Source: Thermaurantimonas sp046299575 (GTDB lineage Bacteria > Bacteroidota > Bacteroidia > Flavobacteriales > Schleiferiaceae). From it: 64,000 nucleotides of DNA. The stretch's first letter is position 1. Each line of letters opens with the position of its first letter. The notes under the pieces are model-generated. The model did no database searches, was not told the DNA's origin, and was given only the letters and a program-made list of their open reading frames with translations. The stretch lies in contig NZ_JBKBHX010000006.1 in the NCBI RefSeq assembly GCF_046299575.1, forward strand, positions 1 to 64,000, in the 5' to 3' direction. Below are positions 26,282 through 35,548 of the stretch, one piece after another. The position numbers and the translations under genes are program-made.

Positions 26282-27543
26282 AAAAAGTTTTTGAAAAAGT
26301 TATTACTTCGGTATTTAACCGTGTACCTGATCATTCTCTCTATAAAAAGCAATGTGATATCTTAATTAGGATAAATGAAATAAAAATATTGCCTTCAGGA
26401 AGTGAAATTGACGAAAATATTCAGAGAATTGAAGGAAATCATCTATCCTTATTACCGGGTTTAATAGATCTTCATTCAGAAATTAATCAACCTGGACGGG
26501 AAGATCGAGAAAACATCCTTCAAACGCTTCATTTAGCTGCGCTCGGAGGATTTACACACCTGGCAGGGATGCCCTCATCTCAACCTGTAGCTGACAGCCG
26601 ACAGCTCATCGAATTTCAGCAAAAATTAGCTTCAAATGCTGTAAACAATCTACTCTCAATAGGAGCCATATCTAAAAATTTAGAAGGCAAGGAACTGGCT
26701 GAAATGTATGATATGAAGTCAGCAGGTTCAGTAGCATTCACTGACTACAAAAATCGCATTAGAAACTCAAAACTTTTGCTCCTGTCCATGCAATATGCCC
26801 AACAATTGAATGTGACACTTTTATTAACACCCGGTGATAGCGATTTGCTACGATATGGCATGGTACACGAAGGCGTAGTTTCTACAAGACTAGGATTAAA
26901 AGGATTGCCCACCATCGCCGAATCGATCGGACTCAAAAGAGACATCGACTTGGTTCGATACACCGGTTGCCGTGTACACTTTCAATCTATTTCTACCATA
27001 GAAAGTATTAACCTCATTCGAATGGCTAAATCTGAAGGATTACCCATTACTGCAGATGTCAATTTTTATCATTTGCTATTGACAGATGAAATGCTCGAAA
27101 ATTTTGATTCCAATTATAAAACCGATCCGCCACTGAGAGACGAAAAAATCAGACAAGCGCTCATTGAAGCAGTAAAAGATGGAACCATTGATGCAATAGC
27201 TGCCGACCATCAACCCCGAACATACGAAGAAAAAGTATGTGAATTTGACAAGGCTTCTTATGGCATGTTTACATTGCCTTTTGTATTTCCAACTTTGATT
27301 GAATCGAACATTTTTTCCGTAGATATATTAATCGATAAACTTCATAAAAATCCAGCAAAAATTTTAGGTTTAAATTCTGATATAAAAGAAAATTTTATTT
27401 TAGTTAATCTAGAAGAAGATTTTGTATGGAATAAAGAAGATTTTAAAGAGTTTTGTAGTGTAAATTCACCGTTTTTCAATAAAAAACTCAAAGGAAAAAT
27501 CGAATATCTAATTACAAAAAATCAATGCATAGAAGTCTTTTAA
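26278..27543 (+). CDS. Dihydroorotase-like amidohydrolase, probably catalytically inactive
   Basis: This 421-residue protein aligns by eye along the dihydroorotase fold: LPGLIDLHSEINQPG, GGFTHLAGMP, EGVVSTRLGLKGLP, GLPITADVNFYHLLLTDE and AIAADHQPR. Key residues are changed. The HxH-x-R site reads H-S-E-I-N, so the second metal His and the substrate Arg are lost. The usual CHVST His position reads QSIST. The expected carboxylated-Lys region is not evident. It may be a structural partner of aspartate transcarbamoylase, as described for other non-catalytic dihydroorotases, but that is inference. It overlaps the genes on both sides. Confidence 0.82.
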   Translation: MKKVFEKVITSVFNRVPDHSLYKKQCDILIRINEIKILPSGSEIDENIQRIEGNHLSLLPGLIDLHSEINQPGREDRENILQTLHLAALGGFTHLAGMPSSQPVADSRQLIEFQQKLASNAVNNLLSIGAISKNLEGKELAEMYDMKSAGSVAFTDYKNRIRNSKLLLLSMQYAQQLNVTLLLTPGDSDLLRYGMVHEGVVSTRLGLKGLPTIAESIGLKRDIDLVRYTGCRVHFQSISTIESINLIRMAKSEGLPITADVNFYHLLLTDEMLENFDSNYKTDPPLRDEKIRQALIEAVKDGTIDAIAADHQPRTYEEKVCEFDKASYGMFTLPFVFPTLIESNIFSVDILIDKLHKNPAKILGLNSDIKENFILVNLEEDFVWNKEDFKEFCSVNSPFFNKKLKGKIEYLITKNQCIEVF

Positions 27544-29936
27544 ACTGCCTTTGCATTTTTTTGACTAGCAGTATATTATATGCACAAAACAGCACTCTAT
27601 GTGTGCCAATCGATCCACGCTGGGCACCAAGGGAGCGCACCATCGACATGCATCATTTGCAACTCGAGGTCGAATTTGAACCAGCAATAGGTCGAGTAAT
27701 CGGAAAATCAACTATTACCTTTTCTCCACTTTACAGATCAAATGACAGCATTTGGATAGATGCTATTCGCTTCTCTATTAATTCGTTGACTTTAAATGGA
27801 CAAAAGGTTCGTTACACGTCAAGCGATTCTGGAATAGCCATTATGCCTCAAAAGCTCTACAGGGATAAAGCGAATATTTTAGAAATCAACTATTCAGCCT
27901 TCCCTGAAAAAGGAATTTATTTTACCGGCTGGGACGACCCGACCGGTAAAGGCAGAAAGCAAATCTGGACGCAAGGCCAGGGAATCGACCACAGGCACTG
28001 GATACCCTACTATGACGAACAACATGACAAACTCACCACTGAAGTAATCGTTCTCTTTGAAAAGCAGTTTCGAGTAATCTCTAACGGAAAACTTATTCGC
28101 GTTGACACCCTCGGAGCCAAAATACGTTGGCACTACCTGCAAGATAGGCCACATTCTGGCTATCTGGTAATGCTCGCCATAGGTGATTACCTGCCATATA
28201 AAACTATGCTGAAACAAGAAAATGGCGAAATCGAGTTTGAAGAGTTCACCTATCCAGATGTTCCAAACTCAGCTGCATCTACCTTCCGGTACAGCCATTT
28301 ATTTATGAACAACTTTCAAAAGTTGCTCAAAGTTCACTATCCATGGCCTGGACCATACCGCCAGGTTCCAGTAGTGGACTTCATCTACGGGGCAATGGAA
28401 AATACCGGAGCCGTAATTTTTGGTGAAAATCTGATTAGTGAACCCGCTACCGAGGATTATCGAAATTACCATTTTGTGAATGCTCACGAAATGGCCCATC
28501 AATGGTTTGGTAATCTTATAACTGCCTGGAGCGCACGTCATCATTGGCTTCATGAAAGCTTTGCGACGTATTTTGACTTACTTTCTACCCAATGGACAGA
28601 GGGCGATTTTGCGTTTTCGTCAAAAGTGCGACAAGCTATAATGCGTGTAAAGTTTCAAGAAGAGCAAAACAACTTGCCATTGGCTCATTCTGAAGCAGGT
28701 ACAGCCCGCCACTATCAGAAAGGGGGAGTAGTGCTGCACATGTTGCGTCAACTGGTAGGCGATGAAGCTTTTTATGAATCACTGCGCGTGTTTTTGGAAA
28801 GACATCGCTTTCGGAATGTACACTCCGAAGATCTTCTGTATGCCTTTCACGAGGTTACCGGACGCGACTTACAATGGTTTTGGAATCAATGGATTTATGG
28901 ATCAGGAATGCCTAAAATTTCGCTTAATTGGAAAGAAGAAAGCGATAAAAAATCAAAAAGACTTGTACTTCATTTTTCTCAGGAAAATATATATAAACCC
29001 GATAGTGCTAAAACATTTCGATTGTTTTTTGATATCGAAATTAAAACAACCAAAAGACAGTATAAAATTCCGGTTGAAATTCGGTCAAAAAGAGATACTT
29101 TATTTATTCCATTGAAGGTCGATGAAAGTGTCTTAATGGTTAATCCAGACCCTGGAAAAATTCAATTAATTGAATGGACTGAAATTTTTGATCCTAATCA
29201 AAACATTGTAAGACATGCTGAGCAACCTTACGATCGATTTTTTACATATACGTTGAATGTCAAAAATTTTTCAAATTCGGATCTCGATTATATAAAAAAC
29301 GAAGAAAATCCGATTGTTTTAGAACACTGGATTAACGCATTTAGCAGGAATGTAATGCGACCTGAGGTGTGGAACTTCTTCCGAAAATTTCAAAACGATC
29401 GAGTAAAAGTGGCAGCATTGCGATACACAGATGTAGCATTCTGGAAGGGTAGAACGGAAGATGAATTGCTCGATTTTGCCAAAACTGAAAATCAACTTTT
29501 AAAGGTTTTGGTCTATGCACGACTAATAAATATTAAACCCGAAAAGATAAATATTTATAAAGAGACAATAGATGTTCCAAAAACATTTACCACACAAAAC
29601 GAACGGCTGCAAATAGCCATTGCAGAAGCAAATATGCTCAAAAATCAAACGTCGTATGAAGCGGTAGCTGAATTTGCTGAAACTACTTATATGGGCTTTG
29701 TTCGCGCACAAGCCATCAACTATTTAGGCAGAGTAAATTACAGAAGCGAAAAATTGGTAAAGCTATGTGTACATGCTTTAGGACACTACGATAGAAATTT
29801 AGCACAGTCAGCGTCGCAATATTTGAAGAACATAACTGAAAAAAGCGAAAGAAAGTGGATAGAAGAAGAATTGAAAAACTTTAAAAAATTTTGGCCAGAA
29901 TGGAAAGTAAAAAAAGCAGAAAAGCTATTGGAATAA
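27525..29936 (+). CDS. Secreted M1-family aminopeptidase
   Basis: This 803-residue protein has a signal peptide (MHRSLLNCLCIFLTSSILYAQ). The M1 catalytic domain has the exopeptidase motif GAMENTG (about 287-293) and zinc motif HEMAHQW followed 18 residues later by the third ligand Glu in HESFATYF. The C-terminal 250 residues are helical and poorly conserved. It would trim peptides in the periplasm or outside. The start overlaps the previous frame by 19 bases. No T9SS tail is visible. Confidence 0.93.
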   Translation: MHRSLLNCLCIFLTSSILYAQNSTLCVPIDPRWAPRERTIDMHHLQLEVEFEPAIGRVIGKSTITFSPLYRSNDSIWIDAIRFSINSLTLNGQKVRYTSSDSGIAIMPQKLYRDKANILEINYSAFPEKGIYFTGWDDPTGKGRKQIWTQGQGIDHRHWIPYYDEQHDKLTTEVIVLFEKQFRVISNGKLIRVDTLGAKIRWHYLQDRPHSGYLVMLAIGDYLPYKTMLKQENGEIEFEEFTYPDVPNSAASTFRYSHLFMNNFQKLLKVHYPWPGPYRQVPVVDFIYGAMENTGAVIFGENLISEPATEDYRNYHFVNAHEMAHQWFGNLITAWSARHHWLHESFATYFDLLSTQWTEGDFAFSSKVRQAIMRVKFQEEQNNLPLAHSEAGTARHYQKGGVVLHMLRQLVGDEAFYESLRVFLERHRFRNVHSEDLLYAFHEVTGRDLQWFWNQWIYGSGMPKISLNWKEESDKKSKRLVLHFSQENIYKPDSAKTFRLFFDIEIKTTKRQYKIPVEIRSKRDTLFIPLKVDESVLMVNPDPGKIQLIEWTEIFDPNQNIVRHAEQPYDRFFTYTLNVKNFSNSDLDYIKNEENPIVLEHWINAFSRNVMRPEVWNFFRKFQNDRVKVAALRYTDVAFWKGRTEDELLDFAKTENQLLKVLVYARLINIKPEKINIYKETIDVPKTFTTQNERLQIAIAEANMLKNQTSYEAVAEFAETTYMGFVRAQAINYLGRVNYRSEKLVKLCVHALGHYDRNLAQSASQYLKNITEKSERKWIEEELKNFKKFWPEWKVKKAEKLLE

Positions 29937-30007
29937 AATAAAAATGATTTTGTTTTTCGGGTCAAAATAGAATTATAATTGTATCATGTTCCATATTCAT
30001 TTTAAAA

Positions 30008-30015
30008 TACATTTG
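30008..30015 (+). promoter_or_regulatory. -7 box for the DUF6029 gene
   Basis: TACATTTG is an exact TAnnTTTG match 15 bases before the TTG start at 30031. The implied 5' leader is about 10 bases, which supports TTG as the true start. Confidence 0.6.
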
Positions 30016-30030
30016 TAAAAAAACATAGCA

Positions 30031-31758
30031 TTGAAAAAAAATTACGCTTTTGCAATATATATACTGTTGGTACTGCACGTACGCATTTCAGCTCAAAGCA
30101 AGCAAGAATCGCAGAAAGGAGAATTGCACGGCAATTTTCAAACAGATGTTCAGTACTACTTTAGAGATAAGGCAATCGACCCAACCGGTGAATTTTTTCC
30201 AAGAGAACGACTGTTAGCCGCCGGTTTTGCAAACTTCATCTTTACACAAGGCAGCTTTTCCGCTGGATTGAGATATGAAAATTATCAAAACAATCTGCTG
30301 GGTCTTCCCGAGGGTTATAGAGGTGAAGGTATTCCATTTCGATTTATCCGATTTGAGAAAGATGGATTGGATATCACTGTTGGAAATTACTATGAGCAGT
30401 TTGGCAGCGGAATGATTTTCAGGTCATTTGAGGAGCGTGGCTTAGGGCTCGACAATGCCATTGACGGTTTGCGCTTGCGCTATAAACCCGCAAAAGGCTT
30501 TCACTTAAAAGGCGTAATAGGCCGCCAAAGGCTATATTTCACCAAAGCTGAAGGAATTGTAAGGGGCGTAGATGCCGAAATTAATTTGAACGAAGCTCTG
30601 CCCGGTATGGAAAACTCCGCGTGGCTGCTATCTGTCGGAGCTTCTTTTGTAAGCAAATTTCAAAGAGCCGCTGATCCTGTGCTCAACCTGCCAGAAAATG
30701 TTGGAGCTTCTGGCGGTAGATTTACGTTGCAGCGCGGTGAATTTGGATGGAATACCGAATTTGTTTGGAAAATCAACGATCCTTCGTTTGACAATGGATT
30801 TATTTACCGCCAAGGAAATGGCTTTTTGTCAACTCTTACGTACGCAAAAAAAGGTCTTAGCCTCATGGTTACTGCTAAACGCATTGAAAACATGAGCTTT
30901 CGATCAGACCGAAACGCTTCGCTCATCGATGCTCAAATCAACTTTTTACCACCTACTACCAAACTTCACACTTATACCCTCCCGGCCTTATATCCTAACG
31001 CCGTTCAGCCTAATGGTGAAATGGGCTTCCAAATCGACCTTTCCTATAATTTCAAGAAAGGCACTACTCTTGGCGGTAAGTATGGAACCACGATAGCCAT
31101 CAATTATTCCGACATTTCTTCTATTGACCGCCAGTTTGTGGCTAAACGACCCATCTTCAGCACAGTAAATCCGGGAGAGGTAATCGACTGCACTTGGGCA
31201 GGCACTAAAGGTTTTGTTTCAAATCCCTTTCAGAGAGGTCCAATTACTTATTTTAAAGACTTAAACATTGAAATACGAAAGACAATAAGCCGCAGCCTTA
31301 AGACTACATTTACTTACTACAACTTTGTATACAACCAAGAGGTCTTAGAAAAAGGTGTAACAGACGCCGAAATCATCCAGCGCGGTTATCAAAAGTTGGT
31401 ATATATCAATGCTTTCGTGCTTGAAACACTTTACAAAATTCGGCCAGGACACAGCTTACGTACTGAACTGCAAGGAATGTTTACCCGCCAGGATAGAGGT
31501 GACTGGTTGATGGCACTGGCCGAATATAGCGTGTCGCCCCATTGGTTTGTAGCCATACAGAATTCCTGGAACTACGGAAATCCCAATCCGGCTGATCGCC
31601 TGCATTATACCCTCGGTTCTGTTGGATACACACTTAATACAACCCGCTTTCAACTCAACTACGGTAGGCAGATGCGAGGTATTTTCTGCGTAGGAGGTAT
31701 CTGTCGGGTAGTTCCACCAAGCAATGGAGTCACCCTTACCGTAACTTCCAATTTTTAA
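30031..31758 (+). CDS. DUF6029-type outer-membrane beta-barrel protein
   Basis: This 575-residue protein starts at TTG with a signal peptide (MKKNYAFAIYILLVLHVRISAQ). The rest alternates aromatic and polar residues in strand-like segments (for example NFIFTQGSFSAGLRYENYQ and DITVGNYYEQFGSGMIFR) and ends in an aromatic residue (TVTSNF), as expected for an outer-membrane barrel. It resembles the DUF6029 family of Bacteroidota, whose function is unknown. It stands alone between two promoters. Confidence 0.8.
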   Translation: MKKNYAFAIYILLVLHVRISAQSKQESQKGELHGNFQTDVQYYFRDKAIDPTGEFFPRERLLAAGFANFIFTQGSFSAGLRYENYQNNLLGLPEGYRGEGIPFRFIRFEKDGLDITVGNYYEQFGSGMIFRSFEERGLGLDNAIDGLRLRYKPAKGFHLKGVIGRQRLYFTKAEGIVRGVDAEINLNEALPGMENSAWLLSVGASFVSKFQRAADPVLNLPENVGASGGRFTLQRGEFGWNTEFVWKINDPSFDNGFIYRQGNGFLSTLTYAKKGLSLMVTAKRIENMSFRSDRNASLIDAQINFLPPTTKLHTYTLPALYPNAVQPNGEMGFQIDLSYNFKKGTTLGGKYGTTIAINYSDISSIDRQFVAKRPIFSTVNPGEVIDCTWAGTKGFVSNPFQRGPITYFKDLNIEIRKTISRSLKTTFTYYNFVYNQEVLEKGVTDAEIIQRGYQKLVYINAFVLETLYKIRPGHSLRTELQGMFTRQDRGDWLMALAEYSVSPHWFVAIQNSWNYGNPNPADRLHYTLGSVGYTLNTTRFQLNYGRQMRGIFCVGGICRVVPPSNGVTLTVTSNF

Positions 31759-31903
31759 AGGATTTGTGTTCGATAACTAACCTTGACTTTTCAGTTTCGA
31801 TAAATTAGCAAGTTTTTAGGATTGAAAGCATTTAAATTCACAAACATTCACTGTTTATAAGCCGTCATATTGAGGACAATTAATTTGATGTTTAGTTTTT
31901 AAA

Positions 31904-32701
31904 ATGAATTCAACGAGCAGAAAAATTACAGCACTTCAACTGGCTATCGAACCACTTCGCAATGAGATTATTCATCACCCTGCATATTCGTCCATTCATT
32001 CTTTAGATGATTTGCGCACTTTTATGGAGTACCATGTGTATGCCGTCTGGGACTTTATGTCGCTGCTCAAAGCGCTCCAAAACCAGTTGACCTGTACCTC
32101 TGTACCCTGGCTGCCCGTGGGTGATGCCAACACGCGCTACCTAATCAATGAGATTGTAGTGGGCGAAGAGAGCGATATTGACCTTGAAGGTGTGCGAAAA
32201 AGCCACTTCGAAATGTATTTGGATGCCATGAAGCAAGCAGGCGCCGATATGACCACCGTTAATCGATTTATCGATTTTTTGAAAAAAGGCAAAAAAGTAG
32301 AAGAAGCGCTTGCATCTGCCGATGCACCTTCAGAGGCAGCAGATTTTGTGCGCTATACATTTGAAATTATTCGAAGTGGTAAGATTCATGTGCTATCAGC
32401 AGTGTTCACTTTTGGCAGAGAAGATTTGATACCTGACATGTTCTTGTCAATTATTCAAGAATTGCAAAATAAATTCCCTCAGGAAGTTTCTCGCTTTAAG
32501 TACTATATCGATCGGCATATCGAAGTAGACGGTGGTCATCACAGCCATTTGGCTCTAGAAATGACTTCTCAGTTGTGTGAAGATGATCAGTTAAAATGGA
32601 CTGAGGCACAAGAGGCTGTAGTGAAAGCGCTGAAAATGCGAAAAAAGCTCTGGGATGGAGTTTATCAATGTATAGGTTCCGAAAGTGTAAAATTTGAATG
32701 A
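31904..32701 (+). CDS. DUF3050 family protein (haem-oxygenase-like fold)
   Basis: This 265-residue soluble, mainly helical protein matches DUF3050 with MEYHVYAVWDFMSLLKALQ, EIVVGEESD, SHFEMYLDAM and YYIDRHIEVDGGHHSHLA. The Glu/His/Asp residues in these helices look like the ligands of haem-oxygenase-like diiron proteins, but I infer that only from spacing. No function is known to me. It is preceded by a poor -7 match (TTAATTTG, 31880-31887). Confidence 0.8.
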   Translation: MNSTSRKITALQLAIEPLRNEIIHHPAYSSIHSLDDLRTFMEYHVYAVWDFMSLLKALQNQLTCTSVPWLPVGDANTRYLINEIVVGEESDIDLEGVRKSHFEMYLDAMKQAGADMTTVNRFIDFLKKGKKVEEALASADAPSEAADFVRYTFEIIRSGKIHVLSAVFTFGREDLIPDMFLSIIQELQNKFPQEVSRFKYYIDRHIEVDGGHHSHLALEMTSQLCEDDQLKWTEAQEAVVKALKMRKKLWDGVYQCIGSESVKFE

Positions 32702-33081
32702 ATTACTGCAACATCAAATAATTATTCAAGCACTTCTTAATAGTATTTTTCAAGGAGTTTTGAACGAATCAAATTCAAAAAACCTATCACTGATTCATTT
32801 TTCTTAAAAATTAAATCGAAAATAAGTTCAGGTGGATAATGGGCTTATCAGGCAATTTTGTCCATCACTTGTGAAGTTGTGATAAAACTTGTAAGCTGGT
32901 GATGGAATTGTAAAAAAGAAAAATTTGGAACAAGCAATAGCGGGTAGGTCATGAGCTTAGGCCTATAATGATAGCAGAAATATTTTAAAATCTTTAAGAA
33001 TCAAATTTTTAGTTTTGCAATCCTTTTTTCGAAAACCGTTTAAAATTCAACTAATCATTGTTTAACGCAGAAAAATTCGAT
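32702..33081. other. Intergenic region before recQ, with a large inverted repeat
   Basis: It has no gene. TCCATCAC (32861-32868) and GTGATGGA (32899-32906) form an 8-base stem, extended after a bulge by CAAT (32853-32856) with ATTG (32907-32910), and an inner AAGTT/AACTT hairpin. It is followed by an A-rich stretch on the plus strand, not a T-run, so it is not a plus-strand terminator. The rest is AT-rich. Confidence 0.5.
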
Positions 33082-33089
33082 TATCTTTA
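33058..33089 (+). promoter_or_regulatory. recQ promoter
   Basis: TTG (33058-33060), 21 bases, then TATCTTTA (33082-33089), one mismatch to TAnnTTTG. The box lies 21 bases before the recQ ATG. Confidence 0.5.
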
Positions 33090-33110
33090 CAGATACATAC
33101 GCTGAGGAAA

Positions 33111-35297
33111 ATGAGTAACACATCGTTAGTAGAGAACCTGAAGAAGTTCTTTGGATTCAATACCTTTAAGGGAAATCAGGAGGCAGTAATCAAAAGTTTG
33201 TTAGAGGGCAACGACACCTTTGTTATCATGCCTACTGGCGGAGGAAAGTCGCTGTGCTATCAATTACCTGCTTTAATGAGCGAAGGTACAGCCATCATCG
33301 TATCGCCACTGATCGCCCTGATGAAGAACCAAGTGGACTCAATGCGGGGATTTTCTACCGAAAATGGGGTAGCACATGTGCTCAACTCATCGCTCACAAA
33401 AAAAGAGATTCAGCAAGTAAAAGACGACATTACGGCGGGTATCACCAAGATGCTTTATGTAGCACCCGAAAGTCTTACTAAAGATGAGAATATTGAATTC
33501 TTAAAAACAGTAAAAATCAGCTTCTATGCCATTGATGAAGCGCACTGTATTTCGGAATGGGGACACGACTTCAGACCCGAGTACCGCAATCTGCGCTCGA
33601 TCATGAACAAAATCGGAAAGCGCCCCATCATCGCCCTTACCGCTACTGCTACTCCTAAAGTACAAAGCGATATTCAAAAAAACCTTGGGATGGAAAATGC
33701 GGCAGTGTTTAAATCATCTTTTAACCGCGAAAACCTTTACTACGAGATTCGTCCCAAGGTAAATACAGAAAAAGAGATCATAAAATATATAAAAAACAAT
33801 CCGGGCAAAAGCGGCATCATATATTGTATGAGCCGTAAAAAAGTAGAAGAACTCGCCCAAACCTTGCAAGTAAATGGCATTAAAGCACTGCCCTACCATG
33901 CCGGCCTCGACAGCAATACACGTGCTAAGCACCAAGATGCCTTCCTGATGGAAGAAGTAGATGTGATCGTGGCCACCATTGCTTTTGGTATGGGAATCGA
34001 CAAGCCGGATGTGCGCTTTGTGATCCATTACGATATGCCAAAGTCATTGGAAAGCTACTACCAGGAGACAGGGCGTGCAGGTCGCGATGGTGGCGAAGGA
34101 AACTGTATAGCTTTCTACGCTTACCAGGACCTCGAAAAGATGGAAAAGCTGATGGCCGGAAAACCCGTTGCCGAATTGGAAATCGGTAAACAACTCATAG
34201 CAGAGACCATCGCTTATGCTGAAACCTCAGGCTGCCGTCGCAGGTACCTACTCAAATACTTTGGCGAAGAATTTCCTGAGGATAAGTGCAACAATATGTG
34301 CGACAACTGCCGTAATCCGAAGGAAAAATTCGACGCTCAGGAAGATGTAAAACTCGTGCTCGAGACAGTTGTATCTGGTCAAAATCGCTTTAAAGCACCC
34401 CAGATCGTTGCCATTCTCAAAGGTCAGCTCAATCAACAGTTGCGTTCGTATAAAGTAGAAGAATACGAACAATTTAACGAAGGTGCTGACAAGAGCGAAC
34501 ACTATTGGAACAGCGTGATTCGCCAATGCATTGTCAACGGACTGCTTGAAAAAGAAATTGAAACTTACGGTATCTTAAAAATTACGCCCGAAGGCAGAAA
34601 ATTCATTGAATATCCGCAGCCATTCTTAATGGCGGAAGACACCAACTTCGAAGGCATCACTGATGACGACGACGATGTAATTCTCGCTGGAAAAAGTGCC
34701 ACAGCCTTTGACGAAGTACTTTTTAAAATGCTGAAAGACCTCACCAAAAGTGAGGCAAAAAAGAAAGGCGTACCACCATACGCGGTCTTTCAGGAAAGTA
34801 CACTGAATGAAATGGCACTCCACTACCCCACTACCCTCGAAGAACTTAAGAACATACCTGGCGTAGGCGAAGGAAAAGCAAAGAAATTTGGACAACCCTT
34901 TGTTGACCTGATCGCCAAGTATGTAAAAGAAAATGATATCGAAAAACCCGACGATTTCGTTGTAAAGTCAGTGGTCAATAAGTCGAGCCTGAAAGTGTTC
35001 ATTATTCAATCGACTGACCGTAAAGTGGCACTTGACGATATCGCCAAAGCAAAAGGGCTAACTATGGAAGAGTTGCTTGATGAAATTGAAGGCATCGTCA
35101 ACTCTGGAACCCGAATTAATATTAATTATTATCTCGACCAAAAGCTCGACGAAGACCAGATCGAAGAAATTTTTGACTACTTTATGGAAGCTGAATCCGA
35201 TTCCATTGAAGAAGCTTACAAAGAATTCGATGGAGAATACTCAGAAGAGGAGCTTCGCATGGTACGCATCAAGTTTATGAGCGAGGTTGCAAATTAA
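33111..35297 (+). CDS. recQ: ATP-dependent DNA helicase RecQ
   Basis: This 728-residue 3'-5' helicase acts in recombination and fork repair. Motifs include Walker A MPTGGGKSLCYQLPA, DEAH in AIDEAHCISEWGHDFRPEY, and QETGRAGRDG. The RQC zinc cluster is C...CNNMCDNC near 385-405. An HRDC domain covers about 540-605 (helix-hairpin NIPGVGEGKAKKFG). It is longer than E. coli RecQ (610) because of a C-terminal acidic helical extension after the HRDC. It is a single gene with its own promoter and terminator. Confidence 0.96.
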   Translation: MSNTSLVENLKKFFGFNTFKGNQEAVIKSLLEGNDTFVIMPTGGGKSLCYQLPALMSEGTAIIVSPLIALMKNQVDSMRGFSTENGVAHVLNSSLTKKEIQQVKDDITAGITKMLYVAPESLTKDENIEFLKTVKISFYAIDEAHCISEWGHDFRPEYRNLRSIMNKIGKRPIIALTATATPKVQSDIQKNLGMENAAVFKSSFNRENLYYEIRPKVNTEKEIIKYIKNNPGKSGIIYCMSRKKVEELAQTLQVNGIKALPYHAGLDSNTRAKHQDAFLMEEVDVIVATIAFGMGIDKPDVRFVIHYDMPKSLESYYQETGRAGRDGGEGNCIAFYAYQDLEKMEKLMAGKPVAELEIGKQLIAETIAYAETSGCRRRYLLKYFGEEFPEDKCNNMCDNCRNPKEKFDAQEDVKLVLETVVSGQNRFKAPQIVAILKGQLNQQLRSYKVEEYEQFNEGADKSEHYWNSVIRQCIVNGLLEKEIETYGILKITPEGRKFIEYPQPFLMAEDTNFEGITDDDDDVILAGKSATAFDEVLFKMLKDLTKSEAKKKGVPPYAVFQESTLNEMALHYPTTLEELKNIPGVGEGKAKKFGQPFVDLIAKYVKENDIEKPDDFVVKSVVNKSSLKVFIIQSTDRKVALDDIAKAKGLTMEELLDEIEGIVNSGTRININYYLDQKLDEDQIEEIFDYFMEAESDSIEEAYKEFDGEYSEEELRMVRIKFMSEVAN

Positions 35298-35498
35298 AAA
35301 CCTGGCTTTAGACAATTTAAAGCCCTTAGACTTTTAAGCAGTAATATGTTAGGCACATGTGTTGGGGCTATTTTCTATTTACATTTACCCGTGAATGTAA
35401 AAGTTTTAATGTGGTGTGAAAAAATACAGTTCAAGTATTAACCAACACAGAAAGCTTTTACCACAAAAGATGGCACAACTCTTTAATATTTCAAACAA

Positions 35499-35533
35499 AA
35501 AACCCGACTCTCGTGAGCCGGGTTTTGTTTTTT
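35499..35533. terminator. Bidirectional terminator between recQ and the PDH genes
   Basis: AAAACCCG (35499-35506) pairs with CGGGTTTT (35519-35526), extended by CTC/GAG across a bulge, with loop TCGT. T-rich sequence follows on both strands. It separates convergent genes. Confidence 0.85.
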
Positions 35534-35548
35534 AGATACAGTTATAAT

